From Geodermatophilus poikilotrophus (GTDB lineage: Bacteria; Actinomycetota; Actinomycetes; Mycobacteriales; Geodermatophilaceae): a stretch of DNA of 64,000 nucleotides. Below, piece after piece: positions 25,231 to 33,778 of the stretch. The translations under genes were made by a program, and so were the position numbers. The notes under the pieces were generated by a model. The model did no database searches, had not been told where the DNA came from, and worked only from the letters and a program-made list of their open reading frames with translations. Where the stretch lies: assembly GCF_900111455.1 (NCBI RefSeq), contig NZ_FOIE01000001.1, positions 310,001 to 374,000 of the forward strand, written 5' to 3'. Every line of letters starts with the position of its first letter. The first letter of the stretch is position 1.

Positions 25231-25636
25231 CTGTGCCGAGGTCGCGGCGCGGCCGAGCGACAGAGCTCCGCAGCTGCAGCGCCGCCACCACTGACAGCCC
25301 CAGCTGGCCCACCACCACCGCCACACCGAACCAGCCGAGCGCGCCGGCGGCCGCTGACGCGTGGTGGTGTCCGGACGCGCCGGCGAGCACCGGAGCGTGC
25401 AGGATCAGCATCGTCACGTCGAGAGCCGCCGTCGTCCCCCAGGTCGTGGCGGAGGGTGACCGCCACAGGTGCCAGGCGCAGGGCAGGCAGGCACCCGCCA
25501 TGGCGACCATGGCCAGCGAGCCGAGCGCGGCCGCGTCGAGCAGCGCGAGGTGGATCGCCGCCGACACCACCGCCAGCGCAGCGGCGACGCGGCCGGCTCC
25601 CAGCAGCCGTTGCGGCGGGACGGAGGCCGCTGTCAC
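25211..25636 (-). CDS. Hypothetical four-TM membrane protein
   Basis: A 141-residue protein with four predicted hydrophobic helices: AAALAVVSAAIHLALLDAA, LGSLAMVAMAGACLPCAWHL, ALDVTMLILHAPVLAG and GWFGVAVVVGQLGLSVVAAL. There is a histidine-rich loop GHHHAS and a possible metal site CLPCAWH. It looks like the small actinobacterial membrane proteins often found near copper genes, but I cannot assign a family. The tail overlaps the end of the excisionase remnant. Gene reality is supported by the clean TM pattern. Confidence 0.6.
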   Translation of the reverse strand: MTAASVPPQRLLGAGRVAAALAVVSAAIHLALLDAAALGSLAMVAMAGACLPCAWHLWRSPSATTWGTTAALDVTMLILHAPVLAGASGHHHASAAAGALGWFGVAVVVGQLGLSVVAALQLRSSVARPRRDLGTGSSVQV

Positions 25637-25706
25637 GGGCGAGGGCAGAGGTCGCCCGACGGGTCCGTCGACGACAGGGTCACCACTCCCCCATCGGGCT
25701 CCCGGG

Positions 25707-27218
25707 TCACCGGTGGTTCACCCAGGTGGTCTTGAGGGCCGTGTAGTTCTGCAGCGCGTGCAGGGACAGGTCCCGGCCGTTGCCCGACTGGCCGAAGCCG
25801 CCGAAGGGAGTGGTGACGTCGAGCGCGTCGACCGTGTTGACCGACACCGTGCCGGCCCGCAGGCGCCGGGCCGTGCGGTGGGCGCGCCGCAGGCTGTCCG
25901 TCCAGACCGAGGCGGCCAAGCCGTAGACCGAGTCGTTCGCCAGCGCCACCGCCTCGTCCTCGGTCTCGAACGGGAACACGGCGAGCACCGGTCCGAAGAC
26001 CTCCTCACGCGCCAGCCGGCTGTCCGGCGCCACCTCGTCGAAGACGGCCGGGGCCAGGTAGGCGCCCGTCGGTGCGCCCGCGACCAGCCCGCCGTCCAGG
26101 ACGGCGCGACCCTCCCGCCGGCCCAGCTCCACGTACTCCTGCACCCGGGCCGCGTGCTCCTCGCTGACCAGCGGGCCGAGCCGCGTCGCGGGGTCCAGCG
26201 GGTCACCGGGGCGCAGCGCAGCGGCCCGGTCGACGACCCGGGCGAGCAGGTCGTCCTTTACCGACCGGTGCACCAGGAGCCGCGAGTTGGCCGAGCACAC
26301 CTGACCCTGGTTGTTGAAGATGCCCGCGACGACGCCGTCGGCCACCGCGTCGAGGTCCGCCGCGTCCGGGAAGACGACGTTGGCGCTCTTGCCGCCGCAC
26401 TCGAGCCAGACCTGTTTCATGTTCGACTCGCCGGCGTAGCGCTGGAACAGCTTGCCCACGGCGGTCGACCCGGTGAACGCCAGGACGTCGACGTCGGGGT
26501 GCCGGCCCAGTGCCTGACCGGCGACCGGGCCGGTGCCGGGTACGACGTTCAGGACGCCGTCGGGCAGGCCGGCCTCCGCGGCGAGTTCGGCCAGGCGCAG
26601 CGCGGACAGCGGCGACTCCTCGGCCGGCTTGAGGACGACGGAGTTGCCCGCGGCGAGGGCGGGCGCGAGCTTCCAGACCGCGGTCTCCAGCGGATAGTTC
26701 CACGGCACGACGGCACCGATGACGCCCAGCGGCTCGCGCGAGACCAGGGCGAGGTCGTCGGGTCCGGTGGGGGCGATCTCGCCGTAGACCTTGTCGACCC
26801 CCTCGGCGTACCACTGCAGGATCGCGGCGGAGCCGGGGACGTCGATCGCGGTGGTGTCCGCGATCAGCTTGCCGGCGTCCAGGCTGTCGAGCAGGGCCAG
26901 CTCTTCGGCGCGCTCGCGCACCAGGTCGGCCAGCCGCAGCAGGACCGCCTTGCGATCCGCAGGTGCGCGCTCGGACCAGCGCCCGTCGGCGAACGCTCGC
27001 CGAGCGGCTGCCACCGCCCGGTCGACGTCCTCCGCGGCACCAGCAGCCACCTTCGCCAGGACCTCGCCGGTCGCCGGGTTGACGGTGGCGAAGCGGTCCC
27101 CGAGGGCACTCGGGACGAACGCCCCGTCCACGAACGCGTCGCACCGTGGCTGGACGGTGCGCGCCGCCGCGCGCCAGTGGGCTGCACCGCGGTGCGTCTG
27201 CTGCGCTGATCCGGACAT
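25707..27218 (-). CDS. Aldehyde dehydrogenase (amine-derived aldehyde type)
   Basis: A 503-residue NAD(P)-dependent aldehyde dehydrogenase. The catalytic cysteine C308 is in NQGQVCSANSR and the general-base glutamate in LECGGKSANVVF; PWNYPLETAVWKLAPALAAG and FTGSTAVGK are the cofactor-binding signatures. It most resembles PuuC- and betaine-aldehyde-dehydrogenase-like enzymes that oxidise aldehydes released from amines. The ATG at 27218 has AGAGGCGAGAG upstream. With the amine permease gene (171 nt upstream) and the copper amine oxidase in the same cluster, its job is probably to oxidise the amine-derived aldehyde to the acid. Confidence 0.92.
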   Translation of the reverse strand: MSGSAQQTHRGAAHWRAAARTVQPRCDAFVDGAFVPSALGDRFATVNPATGEVLAKVAAGAAEDVDRAVAAARRAFADGRWSERAPADRKAVLLRLADLVRERAEELALLDSLDAGKLIADTTAIDVPGSAAILQWYAEGVDKVYGEIAPTGPDDLALVSREPLGVIGAVVPWNYPLETAVWKLAPALAAGNSVVLKPAEESPLSALRLAELAAEAGLPDGVLNVVPGTGPVAGQALGRHPDVDVLAFTGSTAVGKLFQRYAGESNMKQVWLECGGKSANVVFPDAADLDAVADGVVAGIFNNQGQVCSANSRLLVHRSVKDDLLARVVDRAAALRPGDPLDPATRLGPLVSEEHAARVQEYVELGRREGRAVLDGGLVAGAPTGAYLAPAVFDEVAPDSRLAREEVFGPVLAVFPFETEDEAVALANDSVYGLAASVWTDSLRRAHRTARRLRAGTVSVNTVDALDVTTPFGGFGQSGNGRDLSLHALQNYTALKTTWVNHR

Positions 27219-27389
27219 CGCTCTCGCCTCTCGTGGGTGGTTCGCCGGTCGGGAGCACCGTGCGGGGCTCGGTGGGATCGACCGGCTCGGGACATCGGGC
27301 CGCGCTTCGCCCCGGGTGAGGCGGTGCGACATCAGCGCGCGTGCAGGGGAGGGCCCGCCCGATGGCCGGACGGGCCCTCCGCGGGCGGC

Positions 27390-28922
27390 TCAGTGCTGGG
27401 GGACCTCGACGCGGTCGTCGGGGACGGCCGACCGGTCCGGCACGGTCCGGCGCAGCCGTGCGCCACCCACGTAGCCGGCCACCCCGAGGGCGATCACGAC
27501 CGCCAGGGTGCCGAGGGTGAACAGCTCGAAGTTGAGCCGGGACACGCCCCAGATCTCCTCGAACGGGTAGTCGATCCCGAGCAGCGGCTCGATGGTGCCG
27601 GGGAAGACGGCCACCCAGGACCCGAAGGTCACGAAGGCCATCACCAGCGCGGCGAGGCCGACGAAGACCCCTCGGTGGCCCGGCACCCGGTAGGGCCGGT
27701 GCACGTCCGGGCGCGCGAGCCGCAGCCGGATGGCGGCCGGCACGATGATCACGTAGCTGATCAGCAGCGTCGAGATGGCGACGGTCAGCACCACGGCGAA
27801 GACGGACGCCGCCGGACCCTCGACCAGCGTCATCGCGGCGAGCAGGAAGACGGTGGACACCACGCCGGAGAGCACGTTCATCCGCACCGGCGTGCCCAGC
27901 CGCTCGCTGAAGACGCCGAGGTAGCCACCGAAGAAGGCGCCGTCGGCCGCGGCGACGGCCTGCATCCGGTCGGTCGCGATCATCCAGGCGCTGCCCTGCG
28001 TGAGCAGGGCGAACACGAAGCCCAGGGCCGTGAGGGTGACCAGCGGCCCGGCGGCGGCACCCCAGACGCCGTAGGCGGTCTCGATCGTCGACATGACGCC
28101 GGCCTCGGCCATCTCGTCGGCGGGCGTCACCAGGACGATGGTGAGCACCGGGACGATGTAGGCCAGCAGGGTGATGACCGTGCCCCGGGCGATCGCGGCG
28201 GGGGTGTCGCGCTGGGCGTCGTGCATCTCGTCGGAGGCCGCGCTCGGAGCCTCGAAACCGACGTAGGCGAACAGCGCGATCGGCACGATCGCGAGGAAGC
28301 CGGCCGCGGTCGGCGCGAACGACAGGCCGCCGCCACCCCCGCCCTCCTGGACGGCGTAGACCACCGCCGTCAGGCACATGCTGAGCAGCACGAGGAGCTT
28401 CGCCAGCGCACCGGCGTTGATGACCCGCTTGCCCCGCTTGAGGCTCACGATCGCGAGCAGGATGGCGAGCCAGACGAAGACCAGCTTGAACAGGTAGTCG
28501 CCGACACCCCCTTCTCCCGTCGGCACGACGTACTCCGACCAGGCCTCGGCGGCGATGAAGGCCAGCGACCCGCCCAGCCAGATCGGATTGGTGATCCAGT
28601 AGAGGACGACGGCCACCGCACCCCACGCGCGCCCGAAGGCGAGCTTGACCCAGTGGTAGGGGCCACCCTCGGCCGGGAAGGCCGCCGAGGTCTCGGAGAA
28701 GACCAGGGCGTAGGGCACGAGGAACGCGAGGGCGAGGAAGGTGGCCCACACGACGCCCTCTCCTCCGCCGGAGGCCATCAGCCCGATGGTGTCGATGCTG
28801 ATGACGGCCGCGACGATGAAGAGCACGATGTCGGCGCGGCCGAGGGTGCGGCGCAGCCGGGTCTTCTGGAGGGCCGCGAGCGCGGTCTGGTCGCGCTCGC
28901 TGCCGGTTGCGAACTGGGACAT
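27390..28922 (-). CDS. APC superfamily amino acid/amine permease
   Basis: A 510-residue membrane protein with about 12-13 hydrophobic segments. Typical APC features are the N-terminal unwound helix GLMASGGGEGVVWATFLALAF, the segment FAYVGFEAPSAASDEMHDAQRD in TM6, and the cytosolic motif RLARPDVHRPYRVPGHRG near the end. It probably imports an amine or amino acid by proton symport. It is the first gene of the permease-dehydrogenase pair and diverges from a LysR gene, with dyads in between. Confidence 0.88.
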   Translation of the reverse strand: MSQFATGSERDQTALAALQKTRLRRTLGRADIVLFIVAAVISIDTIGLMASGGGEGVVWATFLALAFLVPYALVFSETSAAFPAEGGPYHWVKLAFGRAWGAVAVVLYWITNPIWLGGSLAFIAAEAWSEYVVPTGEGGVGDYLFKLVFVWLAILLAIVSLKRGKRVINAGALAKLLVLLSMCLTAVVYAVQEGGGGGGLSFAPTAAGFLAIVPIALFAYVGFEAPSAASDEMHDAQRDTPAAIARGTVITLLAYIVPVLTIVLVTPADEMAEAGVMSTIETAYGVWGAAAGPLVTLTALGFVFALLTQGSAWMIATDRMQAVAAADGAFFGGYLGVFSERLGTPVRMNVLSGVVSTVFLLAAMTLVEGPAASVFAVVLTVAISTLLISYVIIVPAAIRLRLARPDVHRPYRVPGHRGVFVGLAALVMAFVTFGSWVAVFPGTIEPLLGIDYPFEEIWGVSRLNFELFTLGTLAVVIALGVAGYVGGARLRRTVPDRSAVPDDRVEVPQH

Positions 28923-29030
28923 CTGCTGCCTCCCGTGAAGACGGCGGTTCGGGACGCCGCGCCCCGCCGGTCAGAGGGGCGACGCCGGCATGAGCCGTCG
29001 GCGCGCGCAGGACGCTACTGACCTGTGAGT

Positions 29031-29078
29031 CATCTCAAAAGCAGCAGATGTAGATGTAGCGCATCTCTTTGTGAGATG
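29031..29078. promoter_or_regulatory. LysR operator candidate in permease/LysR intergenic region
   Basis: A perfect 6-bp inverted repeat, CATCTC-N5-GAGATG, is at 29062-29078; a half site CATCTC at 29031 followed by CAGATG at 29045 forms a second, looser dyad. The ATCTC-N5-GAGAT spacing suits a LysR recognition element, and this stretch is strikingly AT-rich for the window. Confidence 0.6.
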
Positions 29079-29121
29079 TTGTGCACGTCGCCGCGCTCGC
29101 GGTGTCGCGAGAGGAGGCCCG

Positions 29122-30039
29122 GTGAGCCGACGGCCCGACGTGACCCTCACCCAGCTGCGGTACTTCGTGCAGGCCGCGACGCACGGGGGCATGACCCACG
29201 CGGCGAACGAGCTCCGGGTCGCCCAGTCGGCGGTGTCGGCCGCGGTCGCCCAGCTCGAGCGACAGGTGGGCACGCAGCTGTTCATCCGCCAGCGCGCCCG
29301 GGGCCTGGTGCTGACCGCGGCGGGCGAGGAGCTGCTGAGCGATGCCCGGGCGGTCCTGGCCCACGTGGACGAGGTGCTGGACTCCGCGCGCGGACGCGGG
29401 GAGGACCTGCGTGGCACGATCCGCGTGGCGTGCTTCGTCACCTTGGCGCCGTTCGTCGTCCCGGAGCTGCTGGCCGACCTCGCCGAGCACCACCCCGGCA
29501 TCGAGGTGGAGATCCTCGAGACCGAGGCGGAGTCGCTGGGGACCGCTCTGCGGACCGGCGCGGTGGAGCTCGCCCTCAGCTACGACCTCGGGCTCGGACC
29601 GGAGATCGAGCGTCAGGTGGTGGCCGAGGTCGAGCCCTATGTGATCCTGCCGCCGGAGCACCGGCTCGCCGGCCGCCGCCGGGTGCACCTCGAGCAGCTC
29701 GCGCAGGAGCCGATGGTGCTGCTCGACCTCCCGCACAGCAGGGACTACTTCCAGCGCATCCTGTCCTCGGCCGGGGTGACCCCCACGGTCCGGTACCGGT
29801 CGGCGAGCTACGAGACGGTGCGCGGGCTGGTCGCCCGCGGGCACGGGTACTCGATCCTCAACCAGCGACCCGTCGCCGACGTCACCTACGGCGGCGGCAC
29901 GGTGGTCCCGTGCGCCATCGCCGACGAGCTGCCACCGCTGTCCACGGTCATCGCACGGCTGTCCACCGTGCGCCCGACAGCGCGTGCCCGCGCCGTCGCC
30001 ACCCGCGCGCGTGCAGTGCTCCAGCGGGCCACCCGGTAG
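29122..30039 (+). CDS. LysR family transcriptional regulator of the amine cluster
   Basis: A 305-residue LysR regulator. The DNA-binding domain is LTQLRYFVQAATHGGMTHAANELRVAQSAVSAAV; the effector domain follows from RGTIRVACFVTLAPFVVPEL. The GTG at 29122 is preceded by GAGAGGAGG. It diverges from the APC permease gene and is convergent with the aspartase gene, so it is positioned to regulate uptake and possibly the whole catabolic region. The inducer is probably the amine or a pathway intermediate. Confidence 0.9.
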   Translation: MSRRPDVTLTQLRYFVQAATHGGMTHAANELRVAQSAVSAAVAQLERQVGTQLFIRQRARGLVLTAAGEELLSDARAVLAHVDEVLDSARGRGEDLRGTIRVACFVTLAPFVVPELLADLAEHHPGIEVEILETEAESLGTALRTGAVELALSYDLGLGPEIERQVVAEVEPYVILPPEHRLAGRRRVHLEQLAQEPMVLLDLPHSRDYFQRILSSAGVTPTVRYRSASYETVRGLVARGHGYSILNQRPVADVTYGGGTVVPCAIADELPPLSTVIARLSTVRPTARARAVATRARAVLQRATR

Positions 30040-30067
30040 GCCCCTGGCCCGAGCACGGGTGGAGGCG

Positions 30068-31531
30068 TCAGCTCCCGGCCGCGTCGTCCTCCCCGGAGAC
30101 CGTGCGGACCCCGGCGAGCCGCCGCGGGTCCAGCAGCTCGTCGAGCAGCGCGCGGTCCAGCGCCCCGGTGCGCAGCACGAGGGACCGGACGTCGCCCTCC
30201 CCGGCCAGGGCCGCCTTGGCGAGAGCGCTGGCCGCGGCGTAGCCGAGGTGCGGGATGAGGGCGGTCGCCACGCCGACGCTGCGCGCGCTCAGCGCGGCGA
30301 GGTGCTCCTCGTCCACCTCGATGTCCCGCACGCACAGCCGCGTCAGGGTGTCGAAGGCGCGGGTCATCCAGTCGATGCTCTGCAGCAGGCCGTGGCCCAT
30401 GATCGGCTCGAACGCGTTGAGCTGCAGCTGGCCCGCCTCGGCGGCCATCGTGATCGTGACGTCGTTGCCGACGACCCAGAAGGCCACCTGGTTGACCATC
30501 TCGGGGATGACCGGGTTGACCTTCCCCGGCATGATGCTCGACCCCGCCTGCCGTGCTGGGAGCCGGAGCTCGCCGAACCCGGCCTGCGGGCCGGAGGCGA
30601 GCAGCCGGAGGTCGTTGCAGATCTTGGACACCTTCACAGCCGTCCGCTTGAGCACGCCGGACAGCTGCACGAAGACGCCGGTGTCCGCGGTCGCCTCGAC
30701 GAGGTCGCCGGCGGTCTGCAACGGCAACCCGGTGACCTGACGCAGGTGGCGGAGGACGACCGAGGCGTACCGGGGGTCCGCGGTGATCCCCGTACCGATC
30801 GCCGTGGCCCCGAGGTTGATCTCGCACAGCAGACCGCAGGAGTCCAGGATCCGCGCCTGCTCCTCGGCGAGGGTGGCGCCCCACGCCGAGAACTCCTGCC
30901 CGACGGTCATCGGGACGGCGTCCTGCAGCTGGGTGCGGCCGACCTTGGGCACCGACCGGAACCGGTCGCCCTTCGCGGCGAACCCGGCGGAGAGCTCGTG
31001 CACGGCGCGGGCCAGGCCGGGGAGCGCGCGCAGGAGCGCGATCTTGACCGCGGTCGGGTAGACGTCGTTGGTGCTCTGACCGGCGTTGACGTGGTCGTTC
31101 GGGTGGAGCTCGGCGTGGTCCCCCGGTGCGAGGCCGAGGATCTGCAGCGCCCGGTTGGCGATGACCTCGTTGGCGTTCATGTTCGTCGAGGTGCCGGCGC
31201 CACCCTGCACGACGTCCACGACGAAGTGGTCGTCGAGCGATCCGTCCACCACCTCCCGCGCCGCCGCTTCGATCGCGGCGGAGCGGCGCTCGTCGAGCAG
31301 TCCCAGCTCGGCGTTCGCCCGCGCCGCGGCGAGCTTCACCGCGCCCAGGGCGCCGACGAGCTCCCGGTGCCGGCGGATCGGCGTGCCGCTGATCGGGAAG
31401 TTCTCCAACGCCCGAGCGGTGTGCACGCCGTACAGCGCGGCAGCGGGCAGCGCCCGCTCCCCCAGGAAGTCCCGCTCGAGCCGGGTGCCGGCCGGGTGCG
31501 CCCCGCTCGCTCCAGGAGTCTCGTCCGTCAT
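30068..31531 (-). CDS. aspA: Aspartate ammonia-lyase (aspartase)
   Basis: A 487-residue member of the aspartase/fumarase superfamily. The signature GSSIMPGKVNPVIPE is the flexible catalytic loop with its serine; GTSTNMNANEVIANRA and HPNDHVNAGQSTNDVYP are the other two conserved regions. These features favour aspartase over argininosuccinate or adenylosuccinate lyase, though class-II fumarase is close. It would deaminate L-aspartate to fumarate and ammonia in the cytoplasm. The ATG overlaps the M20 hydrolase stop by 4 nt. It is the last gene of a five-gene overlapping operon, which suggests that aspartate is the end product fed into central metabolism. Confidence 0.9.
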   Translation of the reverse strand: MTDETPGASGAHPAGTRLERDFLGERALPAAALYGVHTARALENFPISGTPIRRHRELVGALGAVKLAAARANAELGLLDERRSAAIEAAAREVVDGSLDDHFVVDVVQGGAGTSTNMNANEVIANRALQILGLAPGDHAELHPNDHVNAGQSTNDVYPTAVKIALLRALPGLARAVHELSAGFAAKGDRFRSVPKVGRTQLQDAVPMTVGQEFSAWGATLAEEQARILDSCGLLCEINLGATAIGTGITADPRYASVVLRHLRQVTGLPLQTAGDLVEATADTGVFVQLSGVLKRTAVKVSKICNDLRLLASGPQAGFGELRLPARQAGSSIMPGKVNPVIPEMVNQVAFWVVGNDVTITMAAEAGQLQLNAFEPIMGHGLLQSIDWMTRAFDTLTRLCVRDIEVDEEHLAALSARSVGVATALIPHLGYAAASALAKAALAGEGDVRSLVLRTGALDRALLDELLDPRRLAGVRTVSGEDDAAGS

Positions 31532-32658
31532 GGTGTCGATCCCTCCGCGGCGACGTCGAGCGCGGTCCACGCCAGTGCGGTCGCGGCGTCGATGAGGGCA
31601 CGCTCGGCATCCCCGCCGACGCAGCGGGCGGCGAACTCCGGTTGGTGGTTGAGCGCGGGGAGCGAGCCGATGCCGACGTAGGGGTGGATGGCCGGCACCA
31701 CCTGGGACACGTTGCCCATGTCGGTGGAGGCGCGATTCATCCGCCGCGCCGGCGAGTCCTGGTCGAAGCTGCGCCCCAGCGCCTCGGCGTTCCGGGTGTA
31801 GGCGCGCAGTGCCTGCTCGTCGGTGCGGAACTCGGCGTACGGCTTGCTCTCCGGGGTCACGTCGAGCGTGCAGCCGGTCGCCACGGCGCCCGCCTCGAAG
31901 CACCGCCAGACCTTGGCCTCGGTCTCGGCGAGCTGCGCGAGGCTCTCCGCGCGGACGTACCACCGGCCCTCGGTGCGGGCGGGGATGGCGTTGGGCGCCT
32001 CGCCTCCGTTGGTCATCACCCCGTGGACGCGCACCGAGGAGGGCAGCTGCTGGCGCAGCAGCCCGACCGCCACCTGGGCGATCGTGAAGGCATCGGCTGC
32101 GTTCACGCCCTGCTCGGGGTAGGCGGCGGCATGGGCGCCCCTGCCCGTGTAGGCGATGTGGGAGTGAGAGACGGCGAAGGGCTCTGCCTCGGCCACGTCG
32201 ACGGGCGCCGGGTGGGCCATCATGGCGAGGTCGAGCCCGGCGAACGCGCCACGCTCCAGGAGCTCGATCTTCCCTCCGCCGCCCTCCTCCGCCGGCGTGC
32301 CGTAGACCTCGATGGTCAGTCCTGCGTCGTCGGCGAGCGGCGCGAGCGCACGTGCGGCACCGACGGTGATCGCCGCTATGAGGTTGTGCCCGCAGGCGTG
32401 CCCCAAGCCGGGGAGGGCGTCGTACTCCGCGCACAGGCCGAGCCGGAAGGGTCCGCTGCCACGGGTCGCGAGGAAAGCCGTCTCGAGTCCGAGGTAGGCC
32501 GGGGTGACGGTGAACCCGGCCTCGTCGAGCGACTCGGCCACCCAGCCGGCGGAGCGGTGCTCCTCCCAGGCCGTCTCCGGGTGCGCGTGCAGTTGCTCGG
32601 ACAGCCGGATCAGCCGCCGCGCGTCCGAGCCGACCTGCTCCGCGGCCCTGTCGCTCAT
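31528..32658 (-). CDS. M20D-type amidohydrolase (AbgB/IAA-aminoacid-hydrolase-like)
   Basis: A 376-residue metallohydrolase. The metal site includes CAEYDALPGLGHACGHNL, where the C and H pair are typical of M20D enzymes that cleave N-acyl amino acids; further ligands are in TPAEEGGGGK and AHPAP. GRGAHAAAYPEQGVNA is the dimer-domain entry. The ATG at 32658 is one choice; a GTG at 32670, two bases past the DUF1028 stop, would add four residues. It overlaps the aspartase gene, so hydrolysis of an N-acyl- or N-formyl-aspartate that yields aspartate is an attractive role. Confidence 0.87.
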   Translation of the reverse strand: MSDRAAEQVGSDARRLIRLSEQLHAHPETAWEEHRSAGWVAESLDEAGFTVTPAYLGLETAFLATRGSGPFRLGLCAEYDALPGLGHACGHNLIAAITVGAARALAPLADDAGLTIEVYGTPAEEGGGGKIELLERGAFAGLDLAMMAHPAPVDVAEAEPFAVSHSHIAYTGRGAHAAAYPEQGVNAADAFTIAQVAVGLLRQQLPSSVRVHGVMTNGGEAPNAIPARTEGRWYVRAESLAQLAETEAKVWRCFEAGAVATGCTLDVTPESKPYAEFRTDEQALRAYTRNAEALGRSFDQDSPARRMNRASTDMGNVSQVVPAIHPYVGIGSLPALNHQPEFAARCVGGDAERALIDAATALAWTALDVAAEGSTP

Positions 32659-32672
32659 CCCCTGCGCCACCG

Positions 32673-33341
32673 CTACTCGTTCCCGGGGACGCCGTAGGAC
32701 GGCGCGGCGGTCGGGTCGAGACCCCGGGTCACGTAGTCGTCGCGCTGCGGGAGCCACAGGTCGAGCAGGCCGCGGAGCTGCTCGACGGGCTCCTCGCTCC
32801 AGTCGACCCGCAGGTCGGTCTCGCGCCAGGCGACCTCCCGCACCACGGCGAGGCCTGCGGAGTGCAGCGGCCCGGCCTCTCCCCCGGCTCGGAGGCCGGC
32901 CGCGAGCGCGGCGACGAGGCGCACCTCCAGGTCACCCGGGGCGGCCTCGAAGGCCTCGACCACCGCGTCGACGACCTCGGTACCGGCGAGCATGTTGCCG
33001 GCGGCGACGACGCCGGAGCCGATGCGGTGGTGGTGCACCCCGAGGGCCTCGGCGCCGGTGAACGCCGCTCCTCCCCCGTCCAGACGGAGCGCCGTGAGCT
33101 GCCGGTACTCGGTCAGGTCGTGCGCCTCCACCACCCGGTCCAGCGCCTCGGGTGCGCTCAGGCCGGTGCTCAGTGCGTCGAGGACCTCCCTGCCGAGCCG
33201 GGGATCGGTGACGTTCTGCGACGCGGCTCCACCCACCCCGGCGCGCAGGTGGATGCAGCGTGCCGCCACGGCGGGACTCGACGAGGTGACGGCCATGCCG
33301 ACGGCACCCCTGCCGTCGGTGCCCAGGACGGAGAAGGTCAC
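32673..33341 (-). CDS. DUF1028 domain-containing protein
   Basis: A 222-residue protein of a family with no established activity. It begins VTFSVLGTDGRGAVGMAVTSSSPAVAARC, an arrangement reminiscent of Ntn-type amidohydrolases, then DPRLGREVLDALSTGLSAPEAL and VAAGNMLAGTEVVDAV. The C-terminal ~55 residues include ETDLRVDWSEEPVEQLRGLLDLW, a common DUF1028 tail. The GTG start overlaps the RidA stop by 4 nt. Its operon partners suggest hydrolysis of an amide or imine intermediate; this is inference. Confidence 0.85.
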   Translation of the reverse strand: MTFSVLGTDGRGAVGMAVTSSSPAVAARCIHLRAGVGGAASQNVTDPRLGREVLDALSTGLSAPEALDRVVEAHDLTEYRQLTALRLDGGGAAFTGAEALGVHHHRIGSGVVAAGNMLAGTEVVDAVVEAFEAAPGDLEVRLVAALAAGLRAGGEAGPLHSAGLAVVREVAWRETDLRVDWSEEPVEQLRGLLDLWLPQRDDYVTRGLDPTAAPSYGVPGNE

Positions 33342-33778
33342 CGTGCGCCGTCCGGGATGACGGCGATCGCATCCACCTCGACCAGCCACTCGGGGCGGGC
33401 GAGCGCGGAGACCACGAGCCCGGTGGAGACGGGGTGCACGCCCCGGGTCCACCGTCCGATCGTGCGGTAGACGCTCTCGCGGTACCGCGGGTCGACCAGG
33501 TAGATCGTCAGCTTGACCAGGTGCTCCATCCGGGCGCCGGCCTCGCGGAGGAGCATGTCGATGTTCGCCATGGCGCGCTCCGTCTGGGCCTCGACGTCCC
33601 CGACGCCGACCGACTCGCTGGTGGCGAGGTCCTGACCGATCTGACCGCGGACGTAGACCGTGTTCCCGGCGACGACGGCCTGGCAGAGGTCGTTGTCCAG
33701 CGCCTGCTCGGGATAGGTGTCACGGGTGTTGAAGGGGCGGATGCGGGTGTGGCCACCCGCCACGATGGGCGCGTTCAT
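33338..33778 (-). CDS. RidA family (YjgF/YER057c/UK114) protein
   Basis: A 146-residue Rid-superfamily protein. Characteristic segments are FNTRDTYPEQALDNDLCQAVVAGNTVYVRGQIG, the helix QTERAMANIDMLLREAGARMEHLVKLTIYLVDPRY and the closing PEWLVEVDAIAVI. RidA enzymes hydrolyse reactive imine/enamine intermediates; the usual R105-equivalent is not obvious here, so it may belong to a divergent Rid subgroup. It overlaps both neighbours by 4 nt (flavin monooxygenase upstream, DUF1028 downstream), placing imine hydrolysis directly after an oxidation step. Confidence 0.88.
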   Translation of the reverse strand: MNAPIVAGGHTRIRPFNTRDTYPEQALDNDLCQAVVAGNTVYVRGQIGQDLATSESVGVGDVEAQTERAMANIDMLLREAGARMEHLVKLTIYLVDPRYRESVYRTIGRWTRGVHPVSTGLVVSALARPEWLVEVDAIAVIPDGAR

